Shown one piece after another: positions 15,467-24,429 of a stretch of 64,000 nt of DNA. The position numbers and the translations under genes were made by a program. The stretch's first letter is position 1, and every line of letters begins with the position of its first letter. The stretch is from NCBI RefSeq assembly GCF_024345795.1, contig NZ_JAGQBU010000011.1, forward strand, positions 29,470-93,469, written 5' to 3'. Source of the stretch: Synechococcus sp. J7-Johnson. Lineage in GTDB: Bacteria; Cyanobacteriota; Cyanobacteriia; PCC-6307; Cyanobiaceae. The notes under the pieces are model-generated. The model worked only from the letters and a program-made list of their open reading frames with translations. It searched no databases and was not told where the DNA came from.

Positions 15467-17473
15467 TCAGCGGGGCTGGGGCGAGGCGTTCTCCGGCGGC
15501 GACGGTGCCTCGGGCTGGGCAGGTCGCTGTTCTGAATCCGGCGTGTCTGGATCTGTGGGCTGAAGGCGCGCGGGTCCCCCCTCCTGGCCCTCCGGCTCCG
15601 GGCGCTCACCAGTTTCCGGCGTACTCGGCGCCGGCGGGGGAGGATCGGCCCGCAGCGAGAGGGTGATGTAGGCAGGGGCTACTCCTTCGTTGCTGATCAG
15701 CAGCTGGGCCTGATCGCCGGGCACCGCCCCCAGGCTCACCACCCTGAGGGGTCCCTTGGGCTCGAGCACATTGCCCTGGGCATCGAAGACGCTCATCTGC
15801 ATCAGCGGGGAGCCATTGACCCCAAGCACCAGTTGGTGGCCCCTGGGAATGCGGATCGGGAACACCCGGGCCCCGTTGGCCTCCAGTTCCGCCGACTGCA
15901 CCCGGGCCTGACCGGGAGGGGCAAGGATCGGCTCGACCCGCAGGCTTTCGAGGGTCTGCTGGGCGGCGGCATACCAGAGCTGGCGGAAGGGCTCGGGTGG
16001 GATGTCCATGCTGGATCGGCCCGGCAGCAGGGACTGGGCATTGCCGGAGACCAGCTGCCGCAGCACCGGGGCACTTAGGCCCTGGGCGGCGAGCCGCCGC
16101 TGCTGGCCCTCCCAGTCGGAGGCGCTGAGGCTGCCGAGCTTGCGGCGCACGGCGATCGGCAACTGCTCCACCCGGGCCAACCACTCCTCCGCCAGTTCAT
16201 TCCAGACCTTGCGCAGGGGGGCATCCTGCAGCGCATCGCTGGGCAGGCGCCCTCCCCGCTCGGGGAACTGGGCCATCAGGTTGGCGTCCACCAGATTGAG
16301 GAACCAGCCGCGGTCGACCTGCAGGGCCCGCAGACGGTTGAGCAGCTCCTGGCGTTGATCCACTTCACCGGGCGGCAGGCTGGCCGTGAGGGGGCGCTGG
16401 GGGGCTTCCCTGACCTCCTCGCTGGGGGCATTGCCGCGGCCAAGCAGCCACCAGCCCAGGCTGATGCCTACCACCGCTGAGATCACCAGGGCCATCACCA
16501 TCGGCCAGAGACGGCCTTCCACAGCCTCGTCCTTGACCTGCTGGCGGCTGCGCAGCACGGCGGCAGGCGGCGGGGGAGCCGGGGCGGGCGGCTCGGCCAC
16601 CTCCACTGACGGCACGGATGGAGACACCAGCACGACGGTGCGGTCGGCCCGGGCCACGGGGCCAAGACTCTCGGGCATCGGCAGCTGCTGAAAGGCCTCA
16701 AGTGCCTGGGACGCCGTAGTGAAGCGCTGCTCGGGATCGGAGCTCAGCAAACGCTCCAGCTGCTCCCTCAGGGCCGGATCGAGCTGGTCGGCGGCCGGCC
16801 AGCTCCAGGCGAGGGTGTTGGGATCGAGCATGGACGCCGGCTCCTCTCCGGTGAGCAGCACCAGCGCCACCACACCCAGAGCGTGAAGATCCATCCAGGG
16901 CTGCACGGGTTCGCCCCGGCCCAGCTCCGCCGGCGCGTAGCCGGGCGTCGCCCCGCTGGCGGGAGCCTCGATCGATCCGTCGCGCACAAGGCCGAAATCG
17001 AGCAGCACCGGCAGGCCGTCGCGGTCGCGGCGCAGCAGATTGGCCGGGCTGAGATCGGCATGCACCAGGTCCTGGCCATGGAGGGCCGCCAGGACCGGCA
17101 GCAGCTGCCGCACCAGCAGCAGCACCTCCCCCGCACCAAAGACCAGTTGCCGCTCGCGCCGCGCCTCCAGCAGCTCCCTGTAGGTAGGCCCCCCCTGCCA
17201 CTCACGCACCAACCAGAGCTCCTCCCCCCGGGAGATGGCCTCACCGATGCGGGGAATCTGGGGATGGAGCACCCCCTGGAGGCGACTCCAGAGCTGGCGC
17301 CAGTGCTGCTGGTCCTGCTCGGGGCCGAGTTGGCGCAAGGCCATCAGCGCCCCACCGGCCAGCTGATCGCTGGCTCGCCAGAGCACCCCCTGGGGACTGC
17401 GGCTGAGCTCCGCCTCCAGGCGGTAGCGATCCGCGATCAGCAGACCTGGCCCGGCGGCGGGAGCGGCATCCAT
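15467..17473 (-). CDS. Serine/threonine kinase-like membrane protein with degenerate ATP site
   Basis: 668 residues. Residues about 16-275 have a Hanks-type kinase fold: VHADLSPANLL replaces HRD..N with HAD but keeps Asp and Asn, DFGL is intact, and PGYAPAELGRGE matches the activation-segment end. The usual VAIK lysine is Arg47 (LMALRQLG) and the glycine-rich loop is reduced to SRSPQG, so ATP use is doubtful. A proline-rich linker, one transmembrane helix (about 323-343) and a roughly 250-residue extracytoplasmic domain, ending in a proline/glutamate-rich tail, follow. It starts at the cysteine synthase stop (TGATG overlap). Possibly a pseudokinase or scaffold. Confidence 0.8.
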   Translation of the reverse strand: MDAAPAAGPGLLIADRYRLEAELSRSPQGVLWRASDQLAGGALMALRQLGPEQDQQHWRQLWSRLQGVLHPQIPRIGEAISRGEELWLVREWQGGPTYRELLEARRERQLVFGAGEVLLLVRQLLPVLAALHGQDLVHADLSPANLLRRDRDGLPVLLDFGLVRDGSIEAPASGATPGYAPAELGRGEPVQPWMDLHALGVVALVLLTGEEPASMLDPNTLAWSWPAADQLDPALREQLERLLSSDPEQRFTTASQALEAFQQLPMPESLGPVARADRTVVLVSPSVPSVEVAEPPAPAPPPPAAVLRSRQQVKDEAVEGRLWPMVMALVISAVVGISLGWWLLGRGNAPSEEVREAPQRPLTASLPPGEVDQRQELLNRLRALQVDRGWFLNLVDANLMAQFPERGGRLPSDALQDAPLRKVWNELAEEWLARVEQLPIAVRRKLGSLSASDWEGQQRRLAAQGLSAPVLRQLVSGNAQSLLPGRSSMDIPPEPFRQLWYAAAQQTLESLRVEPILAPPGQARVQSAELEANGARVFPIRIPRGHQLVLGVNGSPLMQMSVFDAQGNVLEPKGPLRVVSLGAVPGDQAQLLISNEGVAPAYITLSLRADPPPPAPSTPETGERPEPEGQEGGPARLQPTDPDTPDSEQRPAQPEAPSPPENASPQPR

Positions 17474-18498
17474 CAGGCCGGAACCCGCTGGCGGTGGGGC
17501 TGGCTCAATCCGCGGGAGGCGAGCCAGTCGGCGTCGTAAAGCCGGGAGCGGTAGCGGTCGCCGCTGTCGCAGAGCACGGTGACGATCGTGTGGCCGGGCC
17601 CGAGCCGGCGGGCCGTTTCCACCGCCGCCGCCACATTGATCCCGACAGAGCCACCCATGAACAGGCCTTCGCGCCAGAGCAACTGATAAATGGTGTCGAG
17701 GGCGCTCTGGTCGTCGATGCGCACCGCATCGTCGATCGGGGCACCCTCGAGGTTGGCGGTGACGCGGCTGTTGCCGATGCCCTCGGTGATCGAGCTGCCC
17801 TCGGCCTGCAGCCCCGAGCCGGTGGCCCAGGAATGGAGGGCGCTGCCATGGGGATCGGCCAGCACACAGCGCACCCGCTCGGAGCGCTCCTTGAGGAACA
17901 GGGTCACGCCGGCGTAGGTGCCGCCGGTTCCGGTGGCTGACACCCAGGCGTCGATGCGGCCGCCGGTCTGCTCCCAGATCTCCGGACCGGTGCTGGCGTA
18001 ATGGGCGCGGCGGTTGGCCAGGTTGTCGAACTGATTGGCCCAGATGGCCCCAGGCGTTTCCGCGGCGATGCGGCCCGAGAGCTTCACGTAGTTGTTGGGA
18101 TCGCGGTAAGGCACCGCCGGCACCGTGCGCACCTCCGCACCGAGGCTGCGCAGCAGACCGATCTTCTCCGCCGACTGGGTGTCAGGGATGACGATCAGGC
18201 TGCGGTAACCGCGGGCATTGCAGAGGTGAGTGAGGCCGATGCCGGTGTTGCCGGCCGTGCCCTCCACCACGGTGCCGCCCGGTTGCAGAGCTCCGGACTC
18301 TTCGGCTTCCAGCAGGATGCCGAGGGCCGCGCGGTCTTTGACGGAGCCACCCGGGTTCATGAACTCCGCCTTGCCGAGGATCTCGCAGCCGGTCAGGTCG
18401 CTGAGCAGGCCCAGGCGAATCAGGGGGGTGTTGCCGACGGCTTCGACGAAACCTCGGCTGATGCCTGCCTGGGTGCAGGATCCCTGGCGGATGCCCAT
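17473..18498 (-). CDS. Cysteine synthase family PLP enzyme
   Basis: 341 residues from ATG 18498, before which the frame has no homology. It is a fold-type II PLP enzyme of the O-acetylserine sulfhydrylase family: the PLP lysine is in NPGGSVKDR, the substrate loop is EGTAGNTGIGL, the phosphate-binding stretch is SATGTGGTYAGV, and the C-terminal serine region is LCDSGDRY. EGTAGNT rather than the CysK form EPTSGNT, together with the long PYRDPNNYVKLSGRIA segment, suggests a CysK paralogue that may act on another activated serine. It is divergent from egtB and could supply cysteine for ergothioneine; that link is inferred. Confidence 0.88.
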   Translation of the reverse strand: MGIRQGSCTQAGISRGFVEAVGNTPLIRLGLLSDLTGCEILGKAEFMNPGGSVKDRAALGILLEAEESGALQPGGTVVEGTAGNTGIGLTHLCNARGYRSLIVIPDTQSAEKIGLLRSLGAEVRTVPAVPYRDPNNYVKLSGRIAAETPGAIWANQFDNLANRRAHYASTGPEIWEQTGGRIDAWVSATGTGGTYAGVTLFLKERSERVRCVLADPHGSALHSWATGSGLQAEGSSITEGIGNSRVTANLEGAPIDDAVRIDDQSALDTIYQLLWREGLFMGGSVGINVAAAVETARRLGPGHTIVTVLCDSGDRYRSRLYDADWLASRGLSQPHRQRVPA

Positions 18499-18569
18499 GG
18501 CAGCGGCTGTGTCGCAACGGTTGGCTGTGGCCGATCGTAAGGGGGTCAGCCGCGCCCGCCGATCACGCC

Positions 18570-18575
18570 TAGGCT
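18570..18575 (+). promoter_or_regulatory. Candidate -10 element before egtB
   Basis: TAGGCT lies 24 bases before the egtB ATG in the divergent region with the cysteine synthase gene. No good -35 is visible 17 bases upstream. The hexamer agrees with TAGGGT/TAGGCT -10 boxes before several other genes here. Confidence 0.4.
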
Positions 18576-18599
18576 CTCCCGCAGCTTGTCCCCCATGCC

Positions 18600-19823
18600 A
18601 TGGCTTCCGCGGCACCAAGCGCGGCCCTGCTGGAGCGGCTGGGGACGATCCGCCGCCACAGCGAGGAGCTGGTGGCCGATCTGGAGCCTGAAGACCTCTG
18701 TCTGCAGGGCATGGCTGACGCCAGCCCGCCCAAGTGGCATCTCGGCCACACCACCTGGTTCTTCGAGACTTTCCTGCTCCAGCCCCACCTGCCGGGCCAC
18801 GTACCAGCGGACAGCCGCTGGGGCTACTTGTTCAACTCCTACTACGACACGATCGGCGAGCGTCACCCCCGCCCCCAGCGGGGGCTGCTCTCCCGTCCAC
18901 CGATGCGGGAGGTGATGGCCTGGCGGCAACGGGTTGACGCAGGGCTGGAGGAGCTGCTGAAGCAGCTAGTCAGTCAACCCCAGACCAAGGCGGCGCCGGT
19001 GCTGGCACTGCTGGAGCTGGGGCTGCAGCACGAGCAGCAGCACCAGGAGCTGCTGCTGATGGATCTGCTCGATGGCTTCAGCCGCAACCCCCTGGAGCCC
19101 GCCTACCGCCAGGCCGCCGCCGCCCCTGGCGATGTGGCGAAGCCGCTGCAATGGATCGAGCATCCCGGCGGCCTGGTGGAGATCGGCGCCGATCCTGAGG
19201 GCGGCTTCCACTTCGATAACGAAGCGCCACGGCACCGCCACTGGCTGGAGCCCCATGCGATCGCCAGCCGGCTGGTGCGCAATGGGGAATTCGCGGCCTT
19301 CATCGACTCTGGGGGCTACCGCCGGCCCGAGCTCTGGATGAGCGAAGGCTGGGCTCTGGTCCAGGCGCGCAACTGGCGGGCACCCCGCTACTGGCGCGGC
19401 TCTGAACGCGACGGCTGGAGCTGGGAGTTCAGTCTGGAGGGGAGGCGGCCCCTGCGTCCGGAGGCGCCGGTGCGGCATCTGAGCTGGTTCGAGGCCGACG
19501 CCTATGCCCGCTGGGCCTGTGCGCGCCTGCCAACGGAAGCCGAATGGGAAACCGCCGCCCGCGCCGCCCACCCCGCCACGGAGGAGCTGGAGGGTCAGGT
19601 GTGGCAGTGGACCGCCAGCGCCTACCGTCCCTACCCGGGCTTCGCGCCGGCAGCCGGCGCGGTCGGTGAATACAACGGCAAATTCATGAGTTCCCAGATG
19701 GTGCTGCGCGGCGGCAGCGATTTCACCCCGCCCGGCCACAGCCGCCTCACCTACCGCAACTTCTTCCCGCCTGCGAGCCGCTGGATGGCCAGCGGTCTGC
19801 GCCTGGCCCAGGATCGGCGATGA
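18600..19823 (+). CDS. egtB: Ergothioneine biosynthesis protein EgtB
   Basis: EgtB is a non-haem iron enzyme that oxidatively couples trimethylhistidine (hercynine) to a thiol donor to make the ergothioneine sulfoxide precursor. The 407 residues contain an N-terminal DinB-like domain with the iron-binding histidines (WHLGH at 46-50; HEQQH at 144-148) and a C-terminal formylglycine-generating-like domain (ARLPTEAEWETAARAAH, then VLRGGSDFTPPGHSRLTYRN). Some EgtB proteins use cysteine, others gamma-glutamylcysteine; no EgtA or EgtC is seen here. It overlaps egtD by four bases. Confidence 0.92.
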   Translation: MASAAPSAALLERLGTIRRHSEELVADLEPEDLCLQGMADASPPKWHLGHTTWFFETFLLQPHLPGHVPADSRWGYLFNSYYDTIGERHPRPQRGLLSRPPMREVMAWRQRVDAGLEELLKQLVSQPQTKAAPVLALLELGLQHEQQHQELLLMDLLDGFSRNPLEPAYRQAAAAPGDVAKPLQWIEHPGGLVEIGADPEGGFHFDNEAPRHRHWLEPHAIASRLVRNGEFAAFIDSGGYRRPELWMSEGWALVQARNWRAPRYWRGSERDGWSWEFSLEGRRPLRPEAPVRHLSWFEADAYARWACARLPTEAEWETAARAAHPATEELEGQVWQWTASAYRPYPGFAPAAGAVGEYNGKFMSSQMVLRGGSDFTPPGHSRLTYRNFFPPASRWMASGLRLAQDRR

Positions 19824-20869
19824 GCAGGCGCGCCGGCCTCAGCTCCCGGCCGGTCACACCGGCGCTCCCGCAGCCACCGGAGTCAAGCATCACCATGCTC
19901 GATCTGCATCCAGCCCCAGCCGACATGGCCAGGCTGGTGATCGAGGGGCTGAACCGCACACCCAAGCAACTGCCGGCCTGGTTCCTTTACGACAACGAGG
20001 GCTCCCGCCTGTTCGATGCCATCTGCGAACAACCGGAGTACGGCCTAACCCGCACCGAAACCGCCCTGCTCAACCGCCATGCCGCCGCAATCGCCGCGGC
20101 CCTGGGCGAGGGGGTACTGGTGGAGTTCGGCGCCGGCAGCGCCCGCAAGGTGTCGCCGCTGCTCGAAGCCCTGGCCCCGCCGGCCTACGTGGCCCTCGAC
20201 ATCAGCGCCGAGCATCTGCAGCAGGCCTGCCGCAACCTGCAGCAACGCCATCCCAGAATCCCGGTACTGGGCATCTGCTGCGACTACAGCCTGCTCAAGC
20301 AGCTGCCTGAGCAGCCCCTTCTGGCGGGGCAGCGGCGGCTCGGCTTCTACCCCGGCAGCTCCCTGGGCAACTTCGATCACGACGAAGCCGTGACCCTGCT
20401 GGCCCAGTTCGCCCGGCTGCTGGGGAGCGATGGGCGCCTGCTGATCGGCATCGACCAGCCACGCTCGGTTGCGGCGCTGGAAGCCGCCTACAACGACCGG
20501 GCCGGCCACTCCGCCGCCTTCGCCCGCAACCTGCTGGTGCGGCTCAACCGGGAGTTGGCAGGCAGCTTCGATCCCGGCAGCTTCTGCTACGAGGCCCACT
20601 GGCAGGCGCAGGACTCGCGCATCGCCATGGCCCTGGTGAGCGCGCGCGACCAGCAGGTGAGCCTCGCTGGAGCCAGCTGGCAGTTCACAGCCGGCGAATC
20701 CCTGATCACCGAGTACAGCCACAAGTACAGCCCGGAGGCCTTCACCGCCCTGGCGGCTGCGGCGGGCTGGCACTCCCTGGAGCGCTGGAGCGCCGACGAC
20801 GGCAGCTTCAGCCTGCACCTGCTGCAACCGGCGACAGTGGGAGCCGCACCAGGCAGACTCAGCACCTGA
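19820..20869 (+). CDS. egtD: L-histidine N-alpha-methyltransferase EgtD
   Basis: EgtD trimethylates histidine to hercynine with S-adenosylmethionine, the first step of ergothioneine synthesis. The 349-residue protein has the family segments LPAWFLYDNEGSRLFDAIC, PEYGLTRTE, the SAM loop VEFGAGSARK and YPGSSLGNFD. The ATG at 19820 overlaps the egtB stop; ATG 19895 is another possible start closer to the homology. Gene order B-D with tight coupling defines the ergothioneine operon. Confidence 0.93.
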   Translation: MSRRAGLSSRPVTPALPQPPESSITMLDLHPAPADMARLVIEGLNRTPKQLPAWFLYDNEGSRLFDAICEQPEYGLTRTETALLNRHAAAIAAALGEGVLVEFGAGSARKVSPLLEALAPPAYVALDISAEHLQQACRNLQQRHPRIPVLGICCDYSLLKQLPEQPLLAGQRRLGFYPGSSLGNFDHDEAVTLLAQFARLLGSDGRLLIGIDQPRSVAALEAAYNDRAGHSAAFARNLLVRLNRELAGSFDPGSFCYEAHWQAQDSRIAMALVSARDQQVSLAGASWQFTAGESLITEYSHKYSPEAFTALAAAAGWHSLERWSADDGSFSLHLLQPATVGAAPGRLST

Positions 20870-20890
20870 TCAGCAGCGAGAAGGCCGGCG

Positions 20891-21115
20891 ATGAGCAGGG
20901 ACGACCAGCGGCGGGCGATGCGCGAAACCCGCGAAGACTTGATCGAACAACTGGAGCAGCTCTACCGCGAAGCTTTCGACCGGATCGGTGGGCAGGACCT
21001 CGGCGAAGGGGCGATCGCCCGTCTCACCCAGCTGCTGCTGCGCTCCCGCGAAGCGGCAATCACGCCCCTGGAAGAAGAGATCGAAGCCCCCCTGATCACC
21101 CGAGCCCCAGAGTGA
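20891..21115 (+). CDS. Small conserved protein of the egtBD operon
   Basis: 74 residues, charged and largely helical, starting MSRDDQRRAMRETREDL, with no catalytic motif I can identify. It lies 21 bases after egtD and 19 before the next small gene, all on one strand. I recall small families named for association with hercynine metabolism in picocyanobacteria and this position fits them, but I cannot confirm that from sequence. It may be a structural or regulatory partner of EgtB/EgtD. Confidence 0.7.
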   Translation: MSRDDQRRAMRETREDLIEQLEQLYREAFDRIGGQDLGEGAIARLTQLLLRSREAAITPLEEEIEAPLITRAPE

Positions 21116-21134
21116 ACTCGCCTGTGACACGCCC

Positions 21135-21668
21135 ATGAGCAGCAGCTGGTTCGATCAGCTGGAGTCCCAGCTGGAGCAGCAGCTGGAAGCCTTCCTGGGA
21201 AACCACCCAGGCCAGCAGGAGCTGCTGGAACTGGAGGAGCTGCAGGAGCGCCAACGGCGCCTGCGCCAGCGGCGCCTGCAGATCCAGGCCCAGGCCGAGC
21301 AGCTGCGTCAGGCCCTGCTGCAGATCGCCAGCGAGATCACCCAGTGGCAGGAGCGGGTGCAGCGAGCCCGCGTCGCCGGTGCCCAGGAGCTGGCGGGACG
21401 AGCCGAAGCCCATCAGGGTCAGCTGATGGGCCAGGGACGCGACCGCTGGCAGCAGCTGGGGGAACTGGGCAAGGAGTTCGCCCGGGTGGAGCAGGAGTTG
21501 CAGGAGCTGGAGCAGCGGCCGCGCCCCGGATCCGGCAGACCCGCCAGCCGGCCCGCCGCTGCTGCAGCCCCACCGGCCGAGGCCGACCTGGAGCAGGCCT
21601 GGGCTGACTTCGAATCACGCCAGGAGCTGGAGGAGCTGCGCCGCCGCTCCAGACCCTCAAGCACCTGA
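21135..21668 (+). CDS. Coiled-coil protein of the egtBD operon
   Basis: 177 residues rich in Gln, Glu, Leu and Arg. An almost continuous coiled coil covers about residues 8-135 (for example LLELEELQERQRRLRQRRLQ), followed by an Ala/Pro-rich linker and a short helical C terminus. No enzyme motif is seen. Tight spacing with egtB, egtD and the 74-residue gene suggests a shared role; the annotation family recalled for this position is a hercynine-associated protein. Function unknown. Confidence 0.7.
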   Translation: MSSSWFDQLESQLEQQLEAFLGNHPGQQELLELEELQERQRRLRQRRLQIQAQAEQLRQALLQIASEITQWQERVQRARVAGAQELAGRAEAHQGQLMGQGRDRWQQLGELGKEFARVEQELQELEQRPRPGSGRPASRPAAAAAPPAEADLEQAWADFESRQELEELRRRSRPSST

Positions 21669-21684
21669 GCGGGAGATCCGTCGC

Positions 21685-22485
21685 TTGGGCTTTCTGTTCT
21701 CGAAGCTGCTGCCGCAACTCCTCTATCCCCTGAGCCTGGGCTTGCTGCTCGCTCTGGCTGGCCTGCTGGTTGGGCCGCGACGCCGCTGGAGCGGCCCCCT
21801 TGGGGGCCTTGGCATGGCTCTGCTCTGGATCAGCGCCATGCCGCTCACAGCCAGGGAACTGGTCTGGGGGCTGGAGGCCCGCAGCGCTGCCCTGACCCCC
21901 TCGCCCCTGCCCAGGGGTGACGCCATCGTGGTCCTGGGCGGGGGCCTGCGGGCGGCGTTGCCCCCCAGGAGCGGAGTGGAGGTGAATGAGGCCGGCGACC
22001 GGCTGCTGAGCGGGATCCGGCTGCTGCGGGAGGAGCGGGCGCCCCTGCTGCTGCTGAGCGGAGGCCGGGTGAGCTTCAGCGGTGGGGACCCAGCACCTGC
22101 CGAAGCCATCAGCGCCCGCAACCTGGCGCTGGAGCTGGGGGTCCCCGCTGATCGCCTTCTGCTCAGTGATCAGGCCAGGACCACCGCCGAGGAGGCGAAG
22201 GATCTGCGCCGGATCGGCAAAGACCGCGACTGGTCCACGGTTCTGCTGGTGACCAGCGCCCTGCACATGCCAAGAGCCCTGGCCAGCTTCCGCCGCCAGA
22301 GCGGGCTCAAGGTTGTGCCGGTGGCCTGCGACTACCTGCTGCCGGCCCGTGATCAGCTCGGCACGCCCACCGCCGGGTCGGTGTTGCTGTCACTCTGGCC
22401 AGACGCGGGATCCCTGCTGCTGAGCAGCCTGGCCGTCAAGGAACATCTCGGCCTGCTCGTGTACCGCCTCAAGGGCTGGAGTTGA
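21685..22485 (+). CDS. YdcF family (DUF218) membrane protein
   Basis: 266 residues with two N-terminal hydrophobic helices (about 8-27 and 36-53) and a DUF218 domain: DAIVVLGGGL, the active-site-like segment LLLSGGRVS, AEAISARNLALELGVP, and LLVTSALHMPRALASFRR with the conserved serine and histidine. Related proteins (YdcF, SanA, ElyC) act in envelope functions. It starts at TTG 21685, 16 bases after the coiled-coil gene. The exact role is unknown. Confidence 0.85.
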   Translation: MGFLFSKLLPQLLYPLSLGLLLALAGLLVGPRRRWSGPLGGLGMALLWISAMPLTARELVWGLEARSAALTPSPLPRGDAIVVLGGGLRAALPPRSGVEVNEAGDRLLSGIRLLREERAPLLLLSGGRVSFSGGDPAPAEAISARNLALELGVPADRLLLSDQARTTAEEAKDLRRIGKDRDWSTVLLVTSALHMPRALASFRRQSGLKVVPVACDYLLPARDQLGTPTAGSVLLSLWPDAGSLLLSSLAVKEHLGLLVYRLKGWS

Positions 22486-22532
22486 ACAGCTGAACTGAAG
22501 GTGAGGCCAAGGGTTCGAACGGACGGACAGAC

Positions 22533-22826
22533 CTATTTCTTGGGAGCGGGGGGCTCCAGGCTCACTCCCTCGGGGGGAGGCGTGGGATCTGGATCGGCGA
22601 TCAGCATGTGCTGCAGCACGATCTCGGGGCGTTCACTGTCGCGCCAGCGGATGCGATAGGCCGGCATCTTGGTGCCACGGCTGGTGGTCTGCTCCACAGG
22701 CTCCATCACCCAGCCACGGCGGGAGCGGCCCTGGGGATTGCGCTTGACCACCGCATCCGCGTGTTTGAAGCGGAAACCGACGCGCTCACCGCTCATGGGC
22801 TGGGGGATAGTCCGATTAAGCTCCAT
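22533..22826 (-). CDS. Conserved small hypothetical protein
   Basis: 97 residues. The central part reads like a small beta-rich domain (RVGFRFKHADAVVKRNP, then GWVMEPVEQTTSRGTKMPAYRIRW), and the tail is proline-rich. I do not recognise a named family. It lies 17 bases after lysS on the same strand, so it is probably co-transcribed with it. Confidence 0.65.
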   Translation of the reverse strand: MELNRTIPQPMSGERVGFRFKHADAVVKRNPQGRSRRGWVMEPVEQTTSRGTKMPAYRIRWRDSERPEIVLQHMLIADPDPTPPPEGVSLEPPAPKK

Positions 22827-22843
22827 TATCTCATTGCGCCGGA

Positions 22844-24364
22844 TCAGCCCACCGGCGGCGGGGCTTCCGGCCGCAGCAGGGGGAAGGCGATCACATCGCG
22901 GATGCTCGGGCTGTCGGTGAGCAGCATCGCCAGCCGGTCGATGCCGATGCCAAGCCCGCCGGTCGGGGGCATGCCCACTTCAAGCGCATGGAGAAAGTCT
23001 TCGTCGACTCCATGGGCCTCGAGATCACCGGCAATGCGGCGCTCCTGCTGGGCCTCCAGGCGCCGGCGCTGGTCGAGCGGATCGATCAGCTCACTGAAGG
23101 CGTTGGCGGTTTCCCGGCCCACGATGAACAACTCGAAGCGCTCCACCAGCCCGGGCTTGCTGCGGTGGGCGCGGGCCAGGGGGGAGATCTCCACCGGGTA
23201 ATCGGTCACGAAGATGGGCTGAATCAGCGACTCCTCCACCCGTTGCTCAAAGGCTTCATTGAGCAGACGACCGACGCTGTCGGCCGCATCAGGCACCTCC
23301 AGACCCACAGCGGCCATGGCTTCAGCGGCCTGCTCGCGGCTGCTGAAGCCGTTGAAATCCAGGCCCGTGGCCTGCTCCACCAGCTCATGCATGGTGGCCC
23401 GCCGCCAGGGGGGGGTCAGATCAATGGTGGTGCCCTGATACTCGATCACCGTGGTGCCGCACACCTGCTGGCAAACCGTGGCAATCAGCTCCTCGGTGAG
23501 CGCCATCATGTCGGTGTAATCGGTGTAGGCCTGATAAATCTCGACCGTGGTGAATTCGGGGTTGTGGCGCGTGCTCACCCCTTCGTTACGGAAGATTCTG
23601 CCCAGTTCGTAGACCCGCTCGAAGCCGCCCACCACCAGCCGCTTGAGGTGCAGTTCGGTGGCGATCCGCAGCACCAGCGGCAGATCGAGGGTGTTGTGGT
23701 GGGTGGTGAAGGGCCGGGCTTCGGCGCCGCCAGCCTCGGCATTGAGGACCGGCGTTTCGATCTCCAGGAACTGGCGCTCATCCAGCCAGCGGCGGATGCC
23801 GCTCACCAGCAGGGCCCGGCGCCGAAAGGTCTCGCGGGTCTGGGGGGAGACCACCAGGTCGAGGTAGCGCTGGCGGTAGCGCTTTTCCACATCCGCCAGG
23901 CCGTGCCACTTGTCGGGGAGGGGCTGCAGGGCCTTGCTGAGCATCTGCCAGTCGGTCACCTTCACTGAGAGCTCGCCGCGGTCGGTGCGGCGCAGGCTTC
24001 CGCTCACGCCAATCCAGTCGCCGCTGTCCACCAGGGTGGTGAGCTGGGCAAAGGCCTCGGGCTGATCCGGCAGGGCAGCCGCCAGGGTGGCCTTCTCGAT
24101 GAACAACTGGATCGGGCCGGTCTCATCGAGCAGGGTGAAGAAGGCCAGCTTGCCCATCACCCGGCGGGTCATCACCCGTCCAGCCACCGAAACCCTCTCG
24201 TCGCGCTCCTGGCCGTTGGCCAGATCGGCATGCAGACGCTGCAGCTCGGCGTGGCGATGGCTGGGATCGAAGCGCAGCCCGTAGGGAGCCAGGCCCAGGC
24301 CCCTGAGGACCTCAGCCTTCTCCAGGCGGGCCTGCTCCAGGCGGTTGAAGCGCGTCTCCGGCAA
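22844..24364 (-). CDS. lysS: Lysyl-tRNA synthetase (class II)
   Basis: 506 residues, typical for bacterial LysRS. An OB-fold anticodon-binding domain covers about 55-170 ([24 protein letters not shown]), followed by the class II catalytic core: motif 2 [17 protein letters not shown] and motif 3 [15 protein letters not shown] near the end. It lies 65 bases downstream of the response regulator gene on the same strand. Confidence 0.97.
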   Translation of the reverse strand: MPETRFNRLEQARLEKAEVLRGLGLAPYGLRFDPSHRHAELQRLHADLANGQERDERVSVAGRVMTRRVMGKLAFFTLLDETGPIQLFIEKATLAAALPDQPEAFAQLTTLVDSGDWIGVSGSLRRTDRGELSVKVTDWQMLSKALQPLPDKWHGLADVEKRYRQRYLDLVVSPQTRETFRRRALLVSGIRRWLDERQFLEIETPVLNAEAGGAEARPFTTHHNTLDLPLVLRIATELHLKRLVVGGFERVYELGRIFRNEGVSTRHNPEFTTVEIYQAYTDYTDMMALTEELIATVCQQVCGTTVIEYQGTTIDLTPPWRRATMHELVEQATGLDFNGFSSREQAAEAMAAVGLEVPDAADSVGRLLNEAFEQRVEESLIQPIFVTDYPVEISPLARAHRSKPGLVERFELFIVGRETANAFSELIDPLDQRRRLEAQQERRIAGDLEAHGVDEDFLHALEVGMPPTGGLGIGIDRLAMLLTDSPSIRDVIAFPLLRPEAPPPVG

Positions 24365-24429
24365 GGCGGCAGAACTCAGACAGGAGCCCCATCCTGAAGG
24401 ACCGAGGAGCTCAGAAAGGGCCGAGGGCC

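Noticed and set aside
15467..15660. PASTA or other named sensor domain at the C terminus of the kinase-like protein
   Set aside because: The segment is proline/glutamate-rich and lacks PASTA repeats; it looks disordered.
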